NCBI GenBank assembly: GCA_004525055.1
Contig: SPDF01000007.1
Location: 1 to 18,840 of the forward strand
DNA length: 18,840 nucleotides
Origin: Gemmatimonadales bacterium
Lineage (GTDB): Bacteria > Gemmatimonadota > Gemmatimonadetes > Gemmatimonadales > GWC2-71-9
Direction: 5' to 3'
Shown here: piece after piece, positions 1 to 6,691 of the stretch
Numbering within the stretch: the first letter of the stretch is position 1
Layout: every line of letters starts with the position of its first letter
Notes under the pieces: model-generated
Databases searched by the model: none
What the model saw: the letters and a program-made list of their open reading frames with translations, nothing else
Told to the model about the DNA's origin: nothing
Position numbers and translations under genes: made by a program

Positions 1-36
1 GGCGCGTTTGTGCCGCCGGGGTGGATCAAGGAGTAG
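1..36 (+). CDS. possible 3' end of an upstream gene (partial)
   Basis: Frame 1 reads GAFVPPGWIKE and then a TAG stop at 34-36. The reading is open to the window edge and the residues look like an ordinary protein tail. Only 11 residues are visible, so no family can be named, and it may be chance. Confidence 0.25.
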   Translation, partial: GAFVPPGWIKE

Positions 37-85
37 CCCGGCAAGCTCGTCCTTGCGCCCAGGGGGCCGGGTAGCTATTTTGTTC
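37..85 (+). terminator. weak terminator-like hairpin
   Basis: An outer CCCGGC...GCCGGG pairing encloses a CAAG/CTTG pairing and is followed by a moderately T-rich stretch, TAGCTATTTTGTT. It lies just after the possible gene tail at 1-36. The stem is interrupted and GC-rich, so this is only a weak terminator call. Confidence 0.25.
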
Positions 86-228
86 AAGCGGTCGAAGCAC
101 GTATACGCGGAACGATTCCGAGTGAACGTTGGGGCCCCGGCGATGCTGTGGGCCCTTTTTGTTGCCGAGACCGTTGGTAGTGACTGGGGATGTCCCTGGC
201 GCTATCGCACCACCCTTCCCGTGAGGGC

Positions 229-258
229 TTGTCACGGGGCAGCAGAAGTCGGTATACA
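229..258 (+). promoter_or_regulatory. candidate sigma70-type promoter of the cold-shock gene
   Basis: TTGTCA at 229-234 (5 of 6 to the -35 consensus) is followed after 18 nt by TATACA at 253-258 (4 of 6 to the -10 consensus). Transcription would begin near 265, leaving a leader of about 35 nt that contains the ribosome binding site at 289-292. A second pair, TTGTTC at 80-85 with TATACG at 102-107, is also possible and would give a leader of about 185 nt. The rest of 1-299 shows no recognisable gene. Confidence 0.45.
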
Positions 259-299
259 CGGCAACGCCGCGGTCCGATTCAAGAACATGGAGTAGAGCA

Positions 300-518
300 A
301 TGCGTACCACCGGAACGGTGAAGTGGTTCAACGATGCGAAGGGCTTTGGATTCATCACTCCCGAGGGGGGCGCGAAGGATTGTTTCGTGCACCACTCCGC
401 CATCAGCGGCAGCGGCTTCAAGTCGTTGGCCGAAGGCGAGCGTGTGGAGTTTGATGTAGTCGATGGCGCCAAGGGCCCGGCGGCCGAGAACGTCACCCGT
501 GCGGAGTCCAACGCGTAA
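300..518 (+). CDS. cold-shock domain protein (CspA family)
   Basis: This is a 72-residue single cold-shock domain, the normal length for bacterial CspA-family proteins. They are cytoplasmic single-stranded nucleic acid binders that melt mRNA structure. The protein opens with TGTVKWFNDAKGFGFITPE, which includes the RNP1 motif (KGFGFI, about residues 14-19). RNP2 appears as CFVHHSAI at about residues 28-35. The C-terminal strand contains VEFDVVDGAKGPAAENV, typical of the family. The start is supported by GGAG at 289-292, seven bases before the ATG at 300. The gene stands alone on the plus strand and faces a minus-strand gene ending at 586, with a hairpin between them. The family is certain. Whether it is cold-induced or constitutive cannot be told from sequence. 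Confidence 0.96.
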   Translation: MRTTGTVKWFNDAKGFGFITPEGGAKDCFVHHSAISGSGFKSLAEGERVEFDVVDGAKGPAAENVTRAESNA

Positions 519-548
519 GTCGCGGACACCGCCCAGGTATCACGATCG

Positions 549-586
549 CAGCCGGTCCGACATCAGTCGGGCCGGCTGTTGTCGTT
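549..586 (+). terminator. rho-independent-like terminator after the cold-shock gene
   Basis: Bases 549-561 and 566-578 form a 13-bp stem with one G-U wobble and a 4-nt loop (ATCA), followed by TTGTCGTT. It lies 30 nt past the cold-shock stop and ends 8 nt before the stop of the convergent gene at 586. The T-tail is weak. On the minus strand the stem has no T-tail. Confidence 0.6.
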
Positions 587-1119
587 CAGGGCGTTGCCGC
601 TCCACAGAGCTTGGCCGCACGCCGCACCACCGCACTGATCGTTGTCCCGGCGTCTGCGTCCTTGACGGGCATCGTCGCCAGGTACGACCGCAGTTCGCCG
701 CGGCTCGAGATGGTCAGGAAGGGATAGGTGTCCGGCGCCCGGGCCGGAATGGTGACGAAGTACTGACCGGGAATGTAGATGAAGTCGTGGTAGCCGTCGG
801 GGCGCGACACCATTCGCACGCCGCTGATGTCCACGTCCTTCAGGGGAACCTGCATTTCCGTCCGCGTGCCGGAGACGCCGGCGTTGTCGGTCACCACGAT
901 GGCCAGCCGGCACGTGTCCAGCACAAGGGTCGCCGAGGCGGTGTAGGTGACCCTCCGCAGGTTCGTCGTGGCGGTCTCGTCGCTGGAGCTGACGGCCAGG
1001 TCCGTACCGTCTCGCTCGAGCCAGCGGGCCGTCTCGGCCAGGGTCATGTCTGACTGGGCGGCAAGGGAGCCAGCCATCACCGACAGCAGGCACCCACCGG
1101 CCAGGGCGAGCCATTTCAC
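586..1119 (-). CDS. secreted hypothetical protein
   Basis: This 177-residue protein is not recognised as a named family. Residues 1-21 form a signal peptide (a lysine, then a hydrophobic core ending SLAAQ), so it is probably exported. The mature part has two cysteines (C70 and C172) that could form a disulfide. It looks like alternating beta-strands with one short helix near the end. The start is a GTG at 1119 whose bases overlap the upstream stop (GTGA, 1116-1119), so translation is probably coupled to the M55 peptidase gene. That coupling suggests a role in the same envelope process, but nothing in the sequence gives an activity. Confidence 0.75.
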   Translation of the reverse strand: MKWLALAGGCLLSVMAGSLAAQSDMTLAETARWLERDGTDLAVSSSDETATTNLRRVTYTASATLVLDTCRLAIVVTDNAGVSGTRTEMQVPLKDVDISGVRMVSRPDGYHDFIYIPGQYFVTIPARAPDTYPFLTISSRGELRSYLATMPVKDADAGTTISAVVRRAAKLCGAATP

Positions 1120-2087
1120 CGGATGACGGTCTCCTCGATGGCGTCCAGCAGCCAGCCCATGTGCTTGGCGCTGTTGGTCACCATCGTGAACGACCGGTCG
1201 CCGCGGCGCTCCAGCTTGAACTCCTGCAGCCCCGCGACCGAGTCCACGATGCTGTCCGGGTAGCTCCGCCGCAGCATGAACTCGACCTTGTAGGGTCGCT
1301 TCATGGTGAAGGGCGTAAACTCGCCGTTCCGTTCCCGACGCACCGCTTCGGCGGCCCCGGCCTCCAGCATCGCCTGGACCCGAGCCGGGCTGTAGGTGAT
1401 GGCGGCGTTCCGACCCACCGCACGCTTGGTGACGATGGCGACGAACCCATCGGGAAGCATCTTCTGGGTCTCCGCAATCAGCACATTGTCCCCGCTCACC
1501 AGCGACACCGACACCCCCATTTCGCCGGCGATCAGCGCGTTGATGCCGACCTCGTTGAGGACCTTCCCATTCACCGTGAATGAATCGAAGGCAAAGTTGT
1601 GTCCCATCACGCCGCGAGTCCCGGCGTTGGCGTGCGCACCGGTGAACATCAGGGTCCCGAAGGTGCTGTCGATCCCGGTGATCATGACCAGCGGCTTGGG
1701 GAAGCCGCGGATCAGGAGCGCCTGTTCGTCGAGCTCCCAGGGGAGGACGTTGGCGAAGCGGTTGCCGCCGTGGCCCTCATTGACCACGAAGCTCTGCGCC
1801 CCCGCCGTCCGCGCCCCCCGAATGGTGGCGTTCACTTCCTGGGTGACCATCTTGCGGAACCCGTCCCAGTAGTCAGGTCCGGTGAGTGCCTTGTACGCCG
1901 GCCCCTCGTTACCGGCGATCACCTCGTAGATGCTGACGGTGCTTCCCATCCCTTCCATGTCGGGCACCAGGAACACCCGGAATCCATCCTCGAACGGGAT
2001 CGGTACGTCGCGGTACGGCGCGGACCTGGACTGGGCCTGGACCGCCGAGGCGAGGCAAAGAAGTGCGGGTACGAGGAGGCGTCGCAT
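1116..2087 (-). CDS. secreted M55-family D-aminopeptidase (DppA-like)
   Basis: This zinc peptidase belongs to family M55, whose type member DppA of Bacillus removes N-terminal D-amino acids from peptides. The metal-site signatures are all present (numbered from the upstream ATG at 2102): DMEG (D48, E50), NEGHGG (H111), FTGAHANAG (H157), GHNF (H168, equivalent of the catalytic histidine) and NGKVLNEVGINA (E184). I place the start at the ATG at 2087 because GGAG at 2098-2095 sits about six bases before it. This gives 323 residues that begin directly with a signal peptide (RRLLVPALLCLASAVQA). DppA itself is cytoplasmic, so this is an exported version. Its substrate may be D-residue peptides from peptidoglycan turnover (inference). 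The gene lies 24 nt after the aldehyde dehydrogenase and overlaps the next gene by 4 nt. Confidence 0.9.
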   Translation of the reverse strand: MRRLLVPALLCLASAVQAQSRSAPYRDVPIPFEDGFRVFLVPDMEGMGSTVSIYEVIAGNEGPAYKALTGPDYWDGFRKMVTQEVNATIRGARTAGAQSFVVNEGHGGNRFANVLPWELDEQALLIRGFPKPLVMITGIDSTFGTLMFTGAHANAGTRGVMGHNFAFDSFTVNGKVLNEVGINALIAGEMGVSVSLVSGDNVLIAETQKMLPDGFVAIVTKRAVGRNAAITYSPARVQAMLEAGAAEAVRRERNGEFTPFTMKRPYKVEFMLRRSYPDSIVDSVAGLQEFKLERRGDRSFTMVTNSAKHMGWLLDAIEETVIR

Positions 2088-2111
2088 TAGATCTCCGGGC
2101 ATAAGTGAATG

Positions 2112-3533
2112 TCAGCGGTCACCGAGCACCAGCAGCTTGAGTTCGGTCATTTCATCCATCGCGTAGCGGACCCCTTCCCTCCCGAGGCCCGATGCCTTGA
2201 CCCCGCCATAGGGGGCATGATCCACCCGGAAGCCGGGGACGTCGTTGACCACCACGCCCCCGACATCGAGCCGCTCGAAGGCGCGCAGGATCCGCCGCAT
2301 GTCGTGGGTGAACACCCCCGTCTGGATGCCGTACGGCGACGCGTTCACCTCGGCGATGGCGGCATCGAAGTCGGTGTATGGCCGGACAGTGGTGACGGGG
2401 GCAAAGACCTCCTCGCAATTGACGCGCATGGCGCCGGTAGTCTCGAGCAGCACCGTCGGTTCGAGCATCGCGCCGTCGCGATGGCCGCCGACGGCCACCT
2501 GTGCGCCCGCCGCCGCGGCCTCCGCAATCCACTGCACCGCCCGCTCGGCGTTCGCCGCGTCAATCATGGGGCCGACGTCGGTGGTCTCGGCCAGCGGATC
2601 GCCGGTGCGGAGGGCGCCCACGGCCGGTACGAGGCGCTTCGTGAAGTCGGCGTACAACGATTCGTGCACCAGGATCCGCTGGGTCGAGATGCAGGACTGG
2701 CCGGCATAGAGATATCCACCGCTCACGCAGCGGCGCACGGCGTGGTCGAGGTCGGCGTCGGGCTCGATGATCACGGCGGCGTTGCCGCCGAGTTCGAGCG
2801 CCACACGCTTGGTGGACGCGCGCTGGCGGATGGCCCACCCGACGCGGGCGGAGCCGGTGAAGGTGACCATCCGGATGCGCGGGTCGTCGATCAGCGGGGC
2901 CGCGACGTCATTGGTGCACGGCAGGATCGACAGCGCGCCGACGGGATAACCGCACTCGGCAAGGAGCTCCCCGAGGAGGAGCGTCGAGAGCGGGTCCTGC
3001 GGGGGCGGCTTGAGAACCATCGTGGCGCCGCAGGCGATGGCGGGCGCGAGTTTGTGCGCGGCAAGCAGCACCGGAAAATTGAACGGGGTGATGGCCGAGA
3101 TGGGCGAGAGGGGAAAGCGGCGGGTGATGCCCCATCGCCCTTCGCCGTGCGGCTGGAGATCCATGGGGATCACCTCCCCGCCCATCCGGGTGGCCTCCTC
3201 TGCGCCCTGCTGGAAGACGAAGCGCGCCCGGCTGACCTCCGCGCGTGCGAGTCCGAGGGGCTTCCCTGCCTCGGCGGCGAGGAGGGTGGCGAATTCCTCC
3301 TGCCGTGCAGTCAGCCCATCCACGATTCTGGTAAGCGCCGAGGCGCGGGCGTGGGACGGGAGCGTGGCGGCGTCGGGGGCGGCGGCCACCGCAGCCGCGA
3401 TGGCGGCTTCCACATCGGCGGGAGTGGCCATCGAGGCCCGGCCGACCAAGGCCCCGGAATAGGGGCTCCGGATGTCGGTCGCGTCGGTGCCGGTTTGGAG
3501 TGTGCCGTGCAACAGAAAGGGGGTCACGCTCAT
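2112..3533 (-). CDS. NAD(P)-dependent aldehyde dehydrogenase
   Basis: This is a 473-residue member of the aldehyde dehydrogenase superfamily, near the usual length. These cytoplasmic enzymes oxidise an aldehyde to the acid with NAD(P). Key residues are visible: TPFNFP with N152 (oxyanion hole), K175 in VLKPP (cofactor), the FTGSARVG nucleotide loop at 225-232, E247 in ALELGGN (general base), C281 in GQSCISTQR (nucleophile) and EEVFAPV at 374-380. The sequence resembles the lactaldehyde/glyceraldehyde-3-phosphate dehydrogenase side of the family rather than betaine aldehyde enzymes, but the substrate cannot be fixed. No Shine-Dalgarno site precedes the ATG at 3533. A TACTGT element ends six bases before it, so the message may be leaderless. 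The gene lies 50 nt after the membrane protein gene. Confidence 0.93.
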   Translation of the reverse strand: MSVTPFLLHGTLQTGTDATDIRSPYSGALVGRASMATPADVEAAIAAAVAAAPDAATLPSHARASALTRIVDGLTARQEEFATLLAAEAGKPLGLARAEVSRARFVFQQGAEEATRMGGEVIPMDLQPHGEGRWGITRRFPLSPISAITPFNFPVLLAAHKLAPAIACGATMVLKPPPQDPLSTLLLGELLAECGYPVGALSILPCTNDVAAPLIDDPRIRMVTFTGSARVGWAIRQRASTKRVALELGGNAAVIIEPDADLDHAVRRCVSGGYLYAGQSCISTQRILVHESLYADFTKRLVPAVGALRTGDPLAETTDVGPMIDAANAERAVQWIAEAAAAGAQVAVGGHRDGAMLEPTVLLETTGAMRVNCEEVFAPVTTVRPYTDFDAAIAEVNASPYGIQTGVFTHDMRRILRAFERLDVGGVVVNDVPGFRVDHAPYGGVKASGLGREGVRYAMDEMTELKLLVLGDR

Positions 3534-3583
3534 GGTCTAACAGTACAGCGCAGAATCCCGTTCGGTAAGCCTGCGGAACTACA

Positions 3584-4369
3584 TCACCGGTTCGGGGCCT
3601 GGCCCTCGCTCGCGGGGGTTTGCTGCCGCGCCGCATTCCGAAAGAGCCAGGCCGATCCAAGGAACAGCACGACAAAGAACCCATTGAGCATCAGGATCTC
3701 GCCCACGGAGCTCTTCGACGCTCCGGCGATCAGCGCAATGGCGGCGACCGCCGCCTGAGCCAGCGCCGTCGCGAACAACGCGCGCGTCATTCCCAGTGGC
3801 CGGAACCGCGCGATGATGGCCCCGATGATACCGACCGCGAGCACGCCGAGGTACAGCAGGTTGGCGGGGTTGCCCTCGTTTCCGATGAGCCCGACAGCGA
3901 GGTTCATCCAGACAAGAAGCAGTGCCGCGGCCACCGCAACGCCGACGGCGATCCGGTACACGACAGCACTCCCCTTCCCCGCTACCCATACATATGTGAG
4001 GCCGGCGCCGAACAGGAGAATGCCGGCGACGGCGAAATCGGTCCCGTCCCAGGCCACTTCATCGGTGAACTGCATCGCAATCAACGGCAGCAACAATACA
4101 CCGGCTGTCGCGAGGGCAATGCGAATCATGCTGCCGGAGTGCAGCATGGCAGCGGACTTGTTCTCAGTCATAATTCCTCCGCAAGTGTCGACGAACGTCC
4201 GCATTGCGCAGCCGAACAACGAGTCGCTTGCCTCGGCGCGTTCTCGGAGCAGGTCGTTGAAGGTCTGCTCCATGGGCTCGCCGAAGCGCTCGTGGAAGCG
4301 CCTCGGGTAGAGCCGAAGCAGTGTGGCGTACCAGGTGCGGTATCGGCGAATGGATGGCTCAAGTGCCAT
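3584..4369 (-). CDS. PadR-linked multi-pass membrane protein
   Basis: This is a 261-residue integral membrane protein. The N-terminal 50 or so residues are soluble and contain YATLLRLYPRRFHERFGEPM, a pattern I associate with membrane proteins encoded beside PadR regulators in Acidobacteria and Gemmatimonadota. About six hydrophobic helices follow over the remaining two thirds, ending in a short polar tail. The reading frame extends up to 4414, but I choose the ATG at 4369. It overlaps the padR stop by 11 nt (4359-4369), indicating translational coupling, and it puts the conserved motif near the N-terminus. Co-transcription with padR makes it a likely regulated target of that repressor. The activity is unknown. 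It lacks the MacB-type FtsX permease domain seen in larger PadR-linked permeases. Confidence 0.75.
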   Translation of the reverse strand: MALEPSIRRYRTWYATLLRLYPRRFHERFGEPMEQTFNDLLRERAEASDSLFGCAMRTFVDTCGGIMTENKSAAMLHSGSMIRIALATAGVLLLPLIAMQFTDEVAWDGTDFAVAGILLFGAGLTYVWVAGKGSAVVYRIAVGVAVAAALLLVWMNLAVGLIGNEGNPANLLYLGVLAVGIIGAIIARFRPLGMTRALFATALAQAAVAAIALIAGASKSSVGEILMLNGFFVVLFLGSAWLFRNAARQQTPASEGQAPNR

Positions 4370-4721
4370 ACGCCACCGGATTCGGCGAGAGTCGTTTGTG
4401 CCTGGCGACCGCAACGACCGCGCGGTATCGCTGCAGCTCCGCGGTGAGCGCGGCCTGGCCCTGTCCGGTGATTTTGTAGTAAATCCGCCGCTCGTCGTCC
4501 ATATCAGGGTCGATCGCCTTGTCGCTCTCGCCTATCAAGCCGGCCTCGATCATGCGACGAATCGAGCCGTACAGCGTCCCCGGCCCCATCTTCACCTTCC
4601 CCTCCGAGTCCGACTCGACCTGCTTCATGATCCCGTAGCCGTGCCGCTCCCTCGTGGAGAGCGCCAGGAGGATATGGAGCACTGCCGGGGTGAGGGGTGT
4701 CTTGGTCGTCGGCTTTGGCAT
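4359..4721 (-). CDS. PadR-family transcriptional regulator
   Basis: This 120-residue winged-helix repressor is of the short PadR type. The DNA-binding domain spans about residues 10-80 and carries the family signature MGPGTLYGSIRRMIEAGLI at 45-63, with HGYGIMKQ before it and the wing strand ERRIYYKITGQG after. The C-terminal helix (residues 90-110) is the usual dimerisation helix. The ATG at 4721 has no well-spaced ribosome binding site. The -10 element ends only nine bases upstream, so the mRNA is probably leaderless or nearly so. A perfect 19-bp palindrome fills the promoter spacer at 4736-4750 and overlaps the -10, which fits autorepression. The gene overlaps the downstream membrane protein gene by 11 nt. 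The effector is unknown. Confidence 0.93.
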   Translation of the reverse strand: MPKPTTKTPLTPAVLHILLALSTRERHGYGIMKQVESDSEGKVKMGPGTLYGSIRRMIEAGLIGESDKAIDPDMDDERRIYYKITGQGQAALTAELQRYRAVVAVARHKRLSPNPVAYGT

Positions 4722-4729
4722 GTCCTGAG

Positions 4730-4756
4730 ACTATATCCGTGACGGATATATGTCAA
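4730..4756 (-). promoter_or_regulatory. padR promoter
   Basis: On the minus strand, TTGACA (4756-4751, perfect -35) is followed after 15 nt by TATAGT (4735-4730, 5 of 6 to the -10 consensus). Transcription would start at about 4721-4724, at or next to the padR ATG. A 17-nt spacing to TAGTCT is a weaker alternative. Confidence 0.65.
4732..4750. promoter_or_regulatory. perfect 9+1+9 palindrome, probable PadR operator
   Basis: TATATCCGTGACGGATATA is an exact inverted repeat around one central base. It occupies the spacer and part of the -10 of the padR promoter, the classic position for a repressor that blocks polymerase. PadR proteins are dimers that bind such AT-edged palindromes and often repress themselves. 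Binding by this particular PadR is inferred from position. Confidence 0.65.
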
Positions 4757-4758
4757 GA

Positions 4759-4770
4759 GCCAATATTGGC
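4759..4770. promoter_or_regulatory. 12-bp perfect palindrome upstream of the padR -35
   Basis: GCCAATATTGGC is an exact palindrome ending three bases before the -35 hexamer. It could be a site for a second regulator or part of an AT-rich upstream element. No protein can be assigned, and 12-bp palindromes also occur by chance. Confidence 0.3.
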
Positions 4771-4792
4771 ATGGCCCTCTTCAAAGGCACAA

Positions 4793-4819
4793 ACCCCGCC
4801 TCGCATAGCGAGACGGGGT
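4793..4819 (-). terminator. terminator of tRNA-Pro
   Basis: A 12-bp stem (4793-4804 with 4808-4819, one U-G wobble) has a 3-nt loop. On the minus strand it is followed by TTTGTGCCTTTGAA. It begins 13 nt past the tRNA discriminator base, as expected for a tRNA transcription unit read on the minus strand. Confidence 0.7.
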
Positions 4820-4832
4820 CGGTGTTGGCTCA

Positions 4833-4938
<106 letters not shown>

Positions 4939-5026
4939 TGCCAAGCTGGTGTCGGGTCGGGTGCGTCCGAAAGGGTGCCAATCCAGGTGGGGAGCCACGC
5001 CACTTCCTGATGCCAATGGCGCGGGC

Positions 5027-6223
5027 TTAGTGCTGGTACCTACTCTTCCCCCCCCACATTCCTTGAAAGCTGACGGAATTGTTGAATGGGACTCCACCGA
5101 GCCGACCGTACATTGACTCGCCGCCGATATCCATCTCCTTGAAGATGACCGTCATGCCATTGATGGGGTTTGCAGCGGCGCCCATAACACTCTGGACGGT
5201 ACCACCAAACCTCTCCACCGTTGCGGTGAGTTCGGGGGCATAGCTTCTCACCGCCGGGAAACCGCCATCAACCACGTAGCTAATGTTTACCTGGAGCTGC
5301 CCGGACGCGCCAACGGGACGGACATTCGACGACCGAAGGGTCAGGTGAACTCCCAGTGCGGCCTCCAATACCGGCTTGAGTTGATCGTTGACTGTCGCGG
5401 CCATTTCAGTGGGAGTGACGGACTCAGAGGTCGGTTTGGCGGCCGGCTTTGTCGGGGCGGGCGGGGTCGCCGAACCGCCAGGTGCGCTGCCCGATGGAGA
5501 TTGCCCTGCCGCGGGTTTGTTCTTGGGGTGGGGTAGGCATGGCGAGAACGTGATCTCCACCGCATGATAGTCACTGCGGTTTTTCGCGATGCTTCCTTTC
5601 ACTCTCACCGTGGAGCCGTCGAATCGGAACAAAGGATCCGGTACGATCTTCCCCTGCCCCTCCTGATCCACATAGTCGCCGCCGGCATTCCTAATCCGAC
5701 CACCCTTGAAATTCATAATTAAGGTATCAACCTTAAGGAACGGACGACCCCAGAGCGAAACCGTGATAACCTGATCTCCGGCGGCCAGCGACAGCGCGCC
5801 GACATTGCGCGGGCTATCCTTATTGAACGGCGGCGGATCCCAGTTGCCTTGCAACCCAATGAGGACGTTTTCAAAGTTCGTGGCTGCACCGCTCCTTGGC
5901 GCTTCCGCTTTGGCTCTATCCTCGTCGAAATAGCCTTTGATTGGGCCGATGGAGTACATCATCACCCCCGCCCGCGTGAAATTCTTATCATCGACCCGAT
6001 AATAGCAGGTGCCTGTGGCGGTGAATGTGCGTGTTTCGCCGCCCAGAGTGATGGTCCCGGTGCCGAACGTCTTTGAAGGCAGCGAGCTCGCCCCTTTGCT
6101 GTTCTGCGCGGGCGGCGGTTGCCCGGTGGCTTGGCCCGCACTGGGCGCCGGCCAGGTCAGCGATACCACGAAGACAGATAGGAATAGTGAGAAAGGCAGA
6201 CGAGAGCCAATTGGTGGTGTCAT
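5027..6223 (-). CDS. secreted two-domain protein of unknown family
   Basis: This is a 398-residue protein I do not recognise. Residues 1-31 form a signal peptide (hydrophobic core at 11-23, ending PSAGQA). A Gln/Pro-rich stretch to about residue 50 leads into a beta-rich domain at 52-230 with two cysteines (C73, C229) that could pair. A Pro/Ala/Ser linker at 232-268 follows, and then a C-terminal alpha/beta domain (270-398) beginning TPTEMAATVNDQLKPVLEAAL. The start is well supported: GGGAGA at 6234-6229 is spaced six bases from the ATG. It is the only gene between the two tRNA repeat copies. It is less GC-rich and less biased in codon use than its neighbours, which hints at separate ancestry. 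A run of eight G (coding strand) lies ten codons before the stop. Confidence 0.78.
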   Translation of the reverse strand: MTPPIGSRLPFSLFLSVFVVSLTWPAPSAGQATGQPPPAQNSKGASSLPSKTFGTGTITLGGETRTFTATGTCYYRVDDKNFTRAGVMMYSIGPIKGYFDEDRAKAEAPRSGAATNFENVLIGLQGNWDPPPFNKDSPRNVGALSLAAGDQVITVSLWGRPFLKVDTLIMNFKGGRIRNAGGDYVDQEGQGKIVPDPLFRFDGSTVRVKGSIAKNRSDYHAVEITFSPCLPHPKNKPAAGQSPSGSAPGGSATPPAPTKPAAKPTSESVTPTEMAATVNDQLKPVLEAALGVHLTLRSSNVRPVGASGQLQVNISYVVDGGFPAVRSYAPELTATVERFGGTVQSVMGAAANPINGMTVIFKEMDIGGESMYGRLGGVPFNNSVSFQGMWGGKSRYQH

Positions 6224-6344
6224 TTGTGTCTCCCGTTCATGAGGCTGTCTGCGACGGCGAATTGCGCTACCCTCGTTTCCGCCAACCTACCCGCCCCCCC
6301 CTTCCGCGCAACTGTGCCAGAAACCATGCAAGATCGGATACGCC

Positions 6345-6383
6345 AAAGGTGCGAACCTCTTAGCTGAGGTTTCGCACCTTTTT
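6345..6383 (+). terminator. strong terminator-like hairpin without an obvious upstream gene
   Basis: Eleven base pairs (6345-6355 with 6371-6381) plus four more (6356-6359 with 6366-6369) form a stem with a 1-nt bulge and a 6-nt loop. TTTTT follows on the plus strand at 6379-6383. The minus strand gives only TTTGG. No plus-strand gene ends here. It lies between the secreted-protein gene and the tRNA fragment. Apart from this hairpin, the tRNA fragment and the ORF remnant, the interval 6224-6691 holds nothing recognisable. Confidence 0.55.
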
Positions 6384-6440
6384 CCGTGTCACCGCTGGAT
6401 TCGTACGGACATATGGCGACAATCAACACGGTATCGTCGC

Positions 6441-6481
6441 GCTCCCAAAGCAGGCGCTCTACCAGGCGAAGCTACGCCCCG
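6441..6481 (-). pseudogene. tRNA-Pro 5'-half fragment
   Basis: This matches bases 4866-4906 of the intact tRNA-Pro with one mismatch: 6468 changes the universally conserved A14 of the D loop. It runs from the tRNA 5' end to two bases past the anticodon loop and then diverges, so the anticodon stem cannot close and there is no T arm or 3' acceptor strand. It cannot make a functional tRNA. Confidence 0.85.
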
Positions 6482-6513
6482 AACGTGCTACAAGATAACG
6501 AGCTGGCGGGCGC
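6441..6513. repeat. 73-nt direct repeat, copy 2 (tRNA half plus upstream flank)
   Basis: This copy has the same orientation as 4866-4938 and 68 of 73 bases are identical. The two copies enclose about 1.5 kb containing one gene and one hairpin. The end lying in the anticodon arm is a common crossover place for tyrosine recombinases, but no integrase is present here. Confidence 0.85.
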
Positions 6514-6633
6514 CAGCCCCTTCACCTTGAACGCCAGGATCGAGAGCAGCAGGCCGTAAACCACGGCGAAGAACGCGATAATGGACAGCATCGAGAGTGC
6601 GCCCTCGATGGGCCTGAGGAAAGTCCGTTCAAG
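6472..6633 (-). pseudogene. hydrophobic ORF remnant or small membrane protein
   Basis: Between stops at 6634-6636 and 6472-6474, one minus-strand frame encodes FLRPIEGALSMLSIIAF and then FAVVYGLLLSILAFKVKG. This looks like the last transmembrane helix and charged end of a membrane protein. It runs on through the tRNA-derived repeat to its stop. No long open frame precedes it, so it may be the surviving 3' end of a gene that once lay next to tRNA-Pro. The alternative is a 39-residue membrane peptide starting at the ATG at 6591. I cannot name a family. Confidence 0.35.
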
Positions 6634-6691
6634 CTACCGTCCGCGGGTGCCGCGGCCCTGGTGGCCGAACGCCGAGGTGGGAGGTACAATT

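Noticed and set aside
26..529. Long minus-strand open frame opposite the cold-shock gene
   Set aside because: It is antisense to a certain gene, its composition is unlike a real protein, and it has no ribosome site.
2109..3758. 549-codon plus-strand open frame opposite the aldehyde dehydrogenase
   Set aside because: It mirrors a clear dehydrogenase on the other strand. The translation is rich in G, R, H and D in the way GC-rich antisense frames are.
6384..6440. GTACGAATCC (minus strand) resembles a tRNA T-loop, suggesting a decayed tRNA 3' half after the 5' fragment
   Set aside because: The flanking bases do not form a T stem and no acceptor strand matching CGGGGCG is present.
6616..6628. 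GAGGAAAGTCCG resembles the conserved 5' core of RNase P RNA
   Set aside because: The glycosyltransferase starts within 80 nt and no other rnpB core segment follows, so the match is taken as chance.
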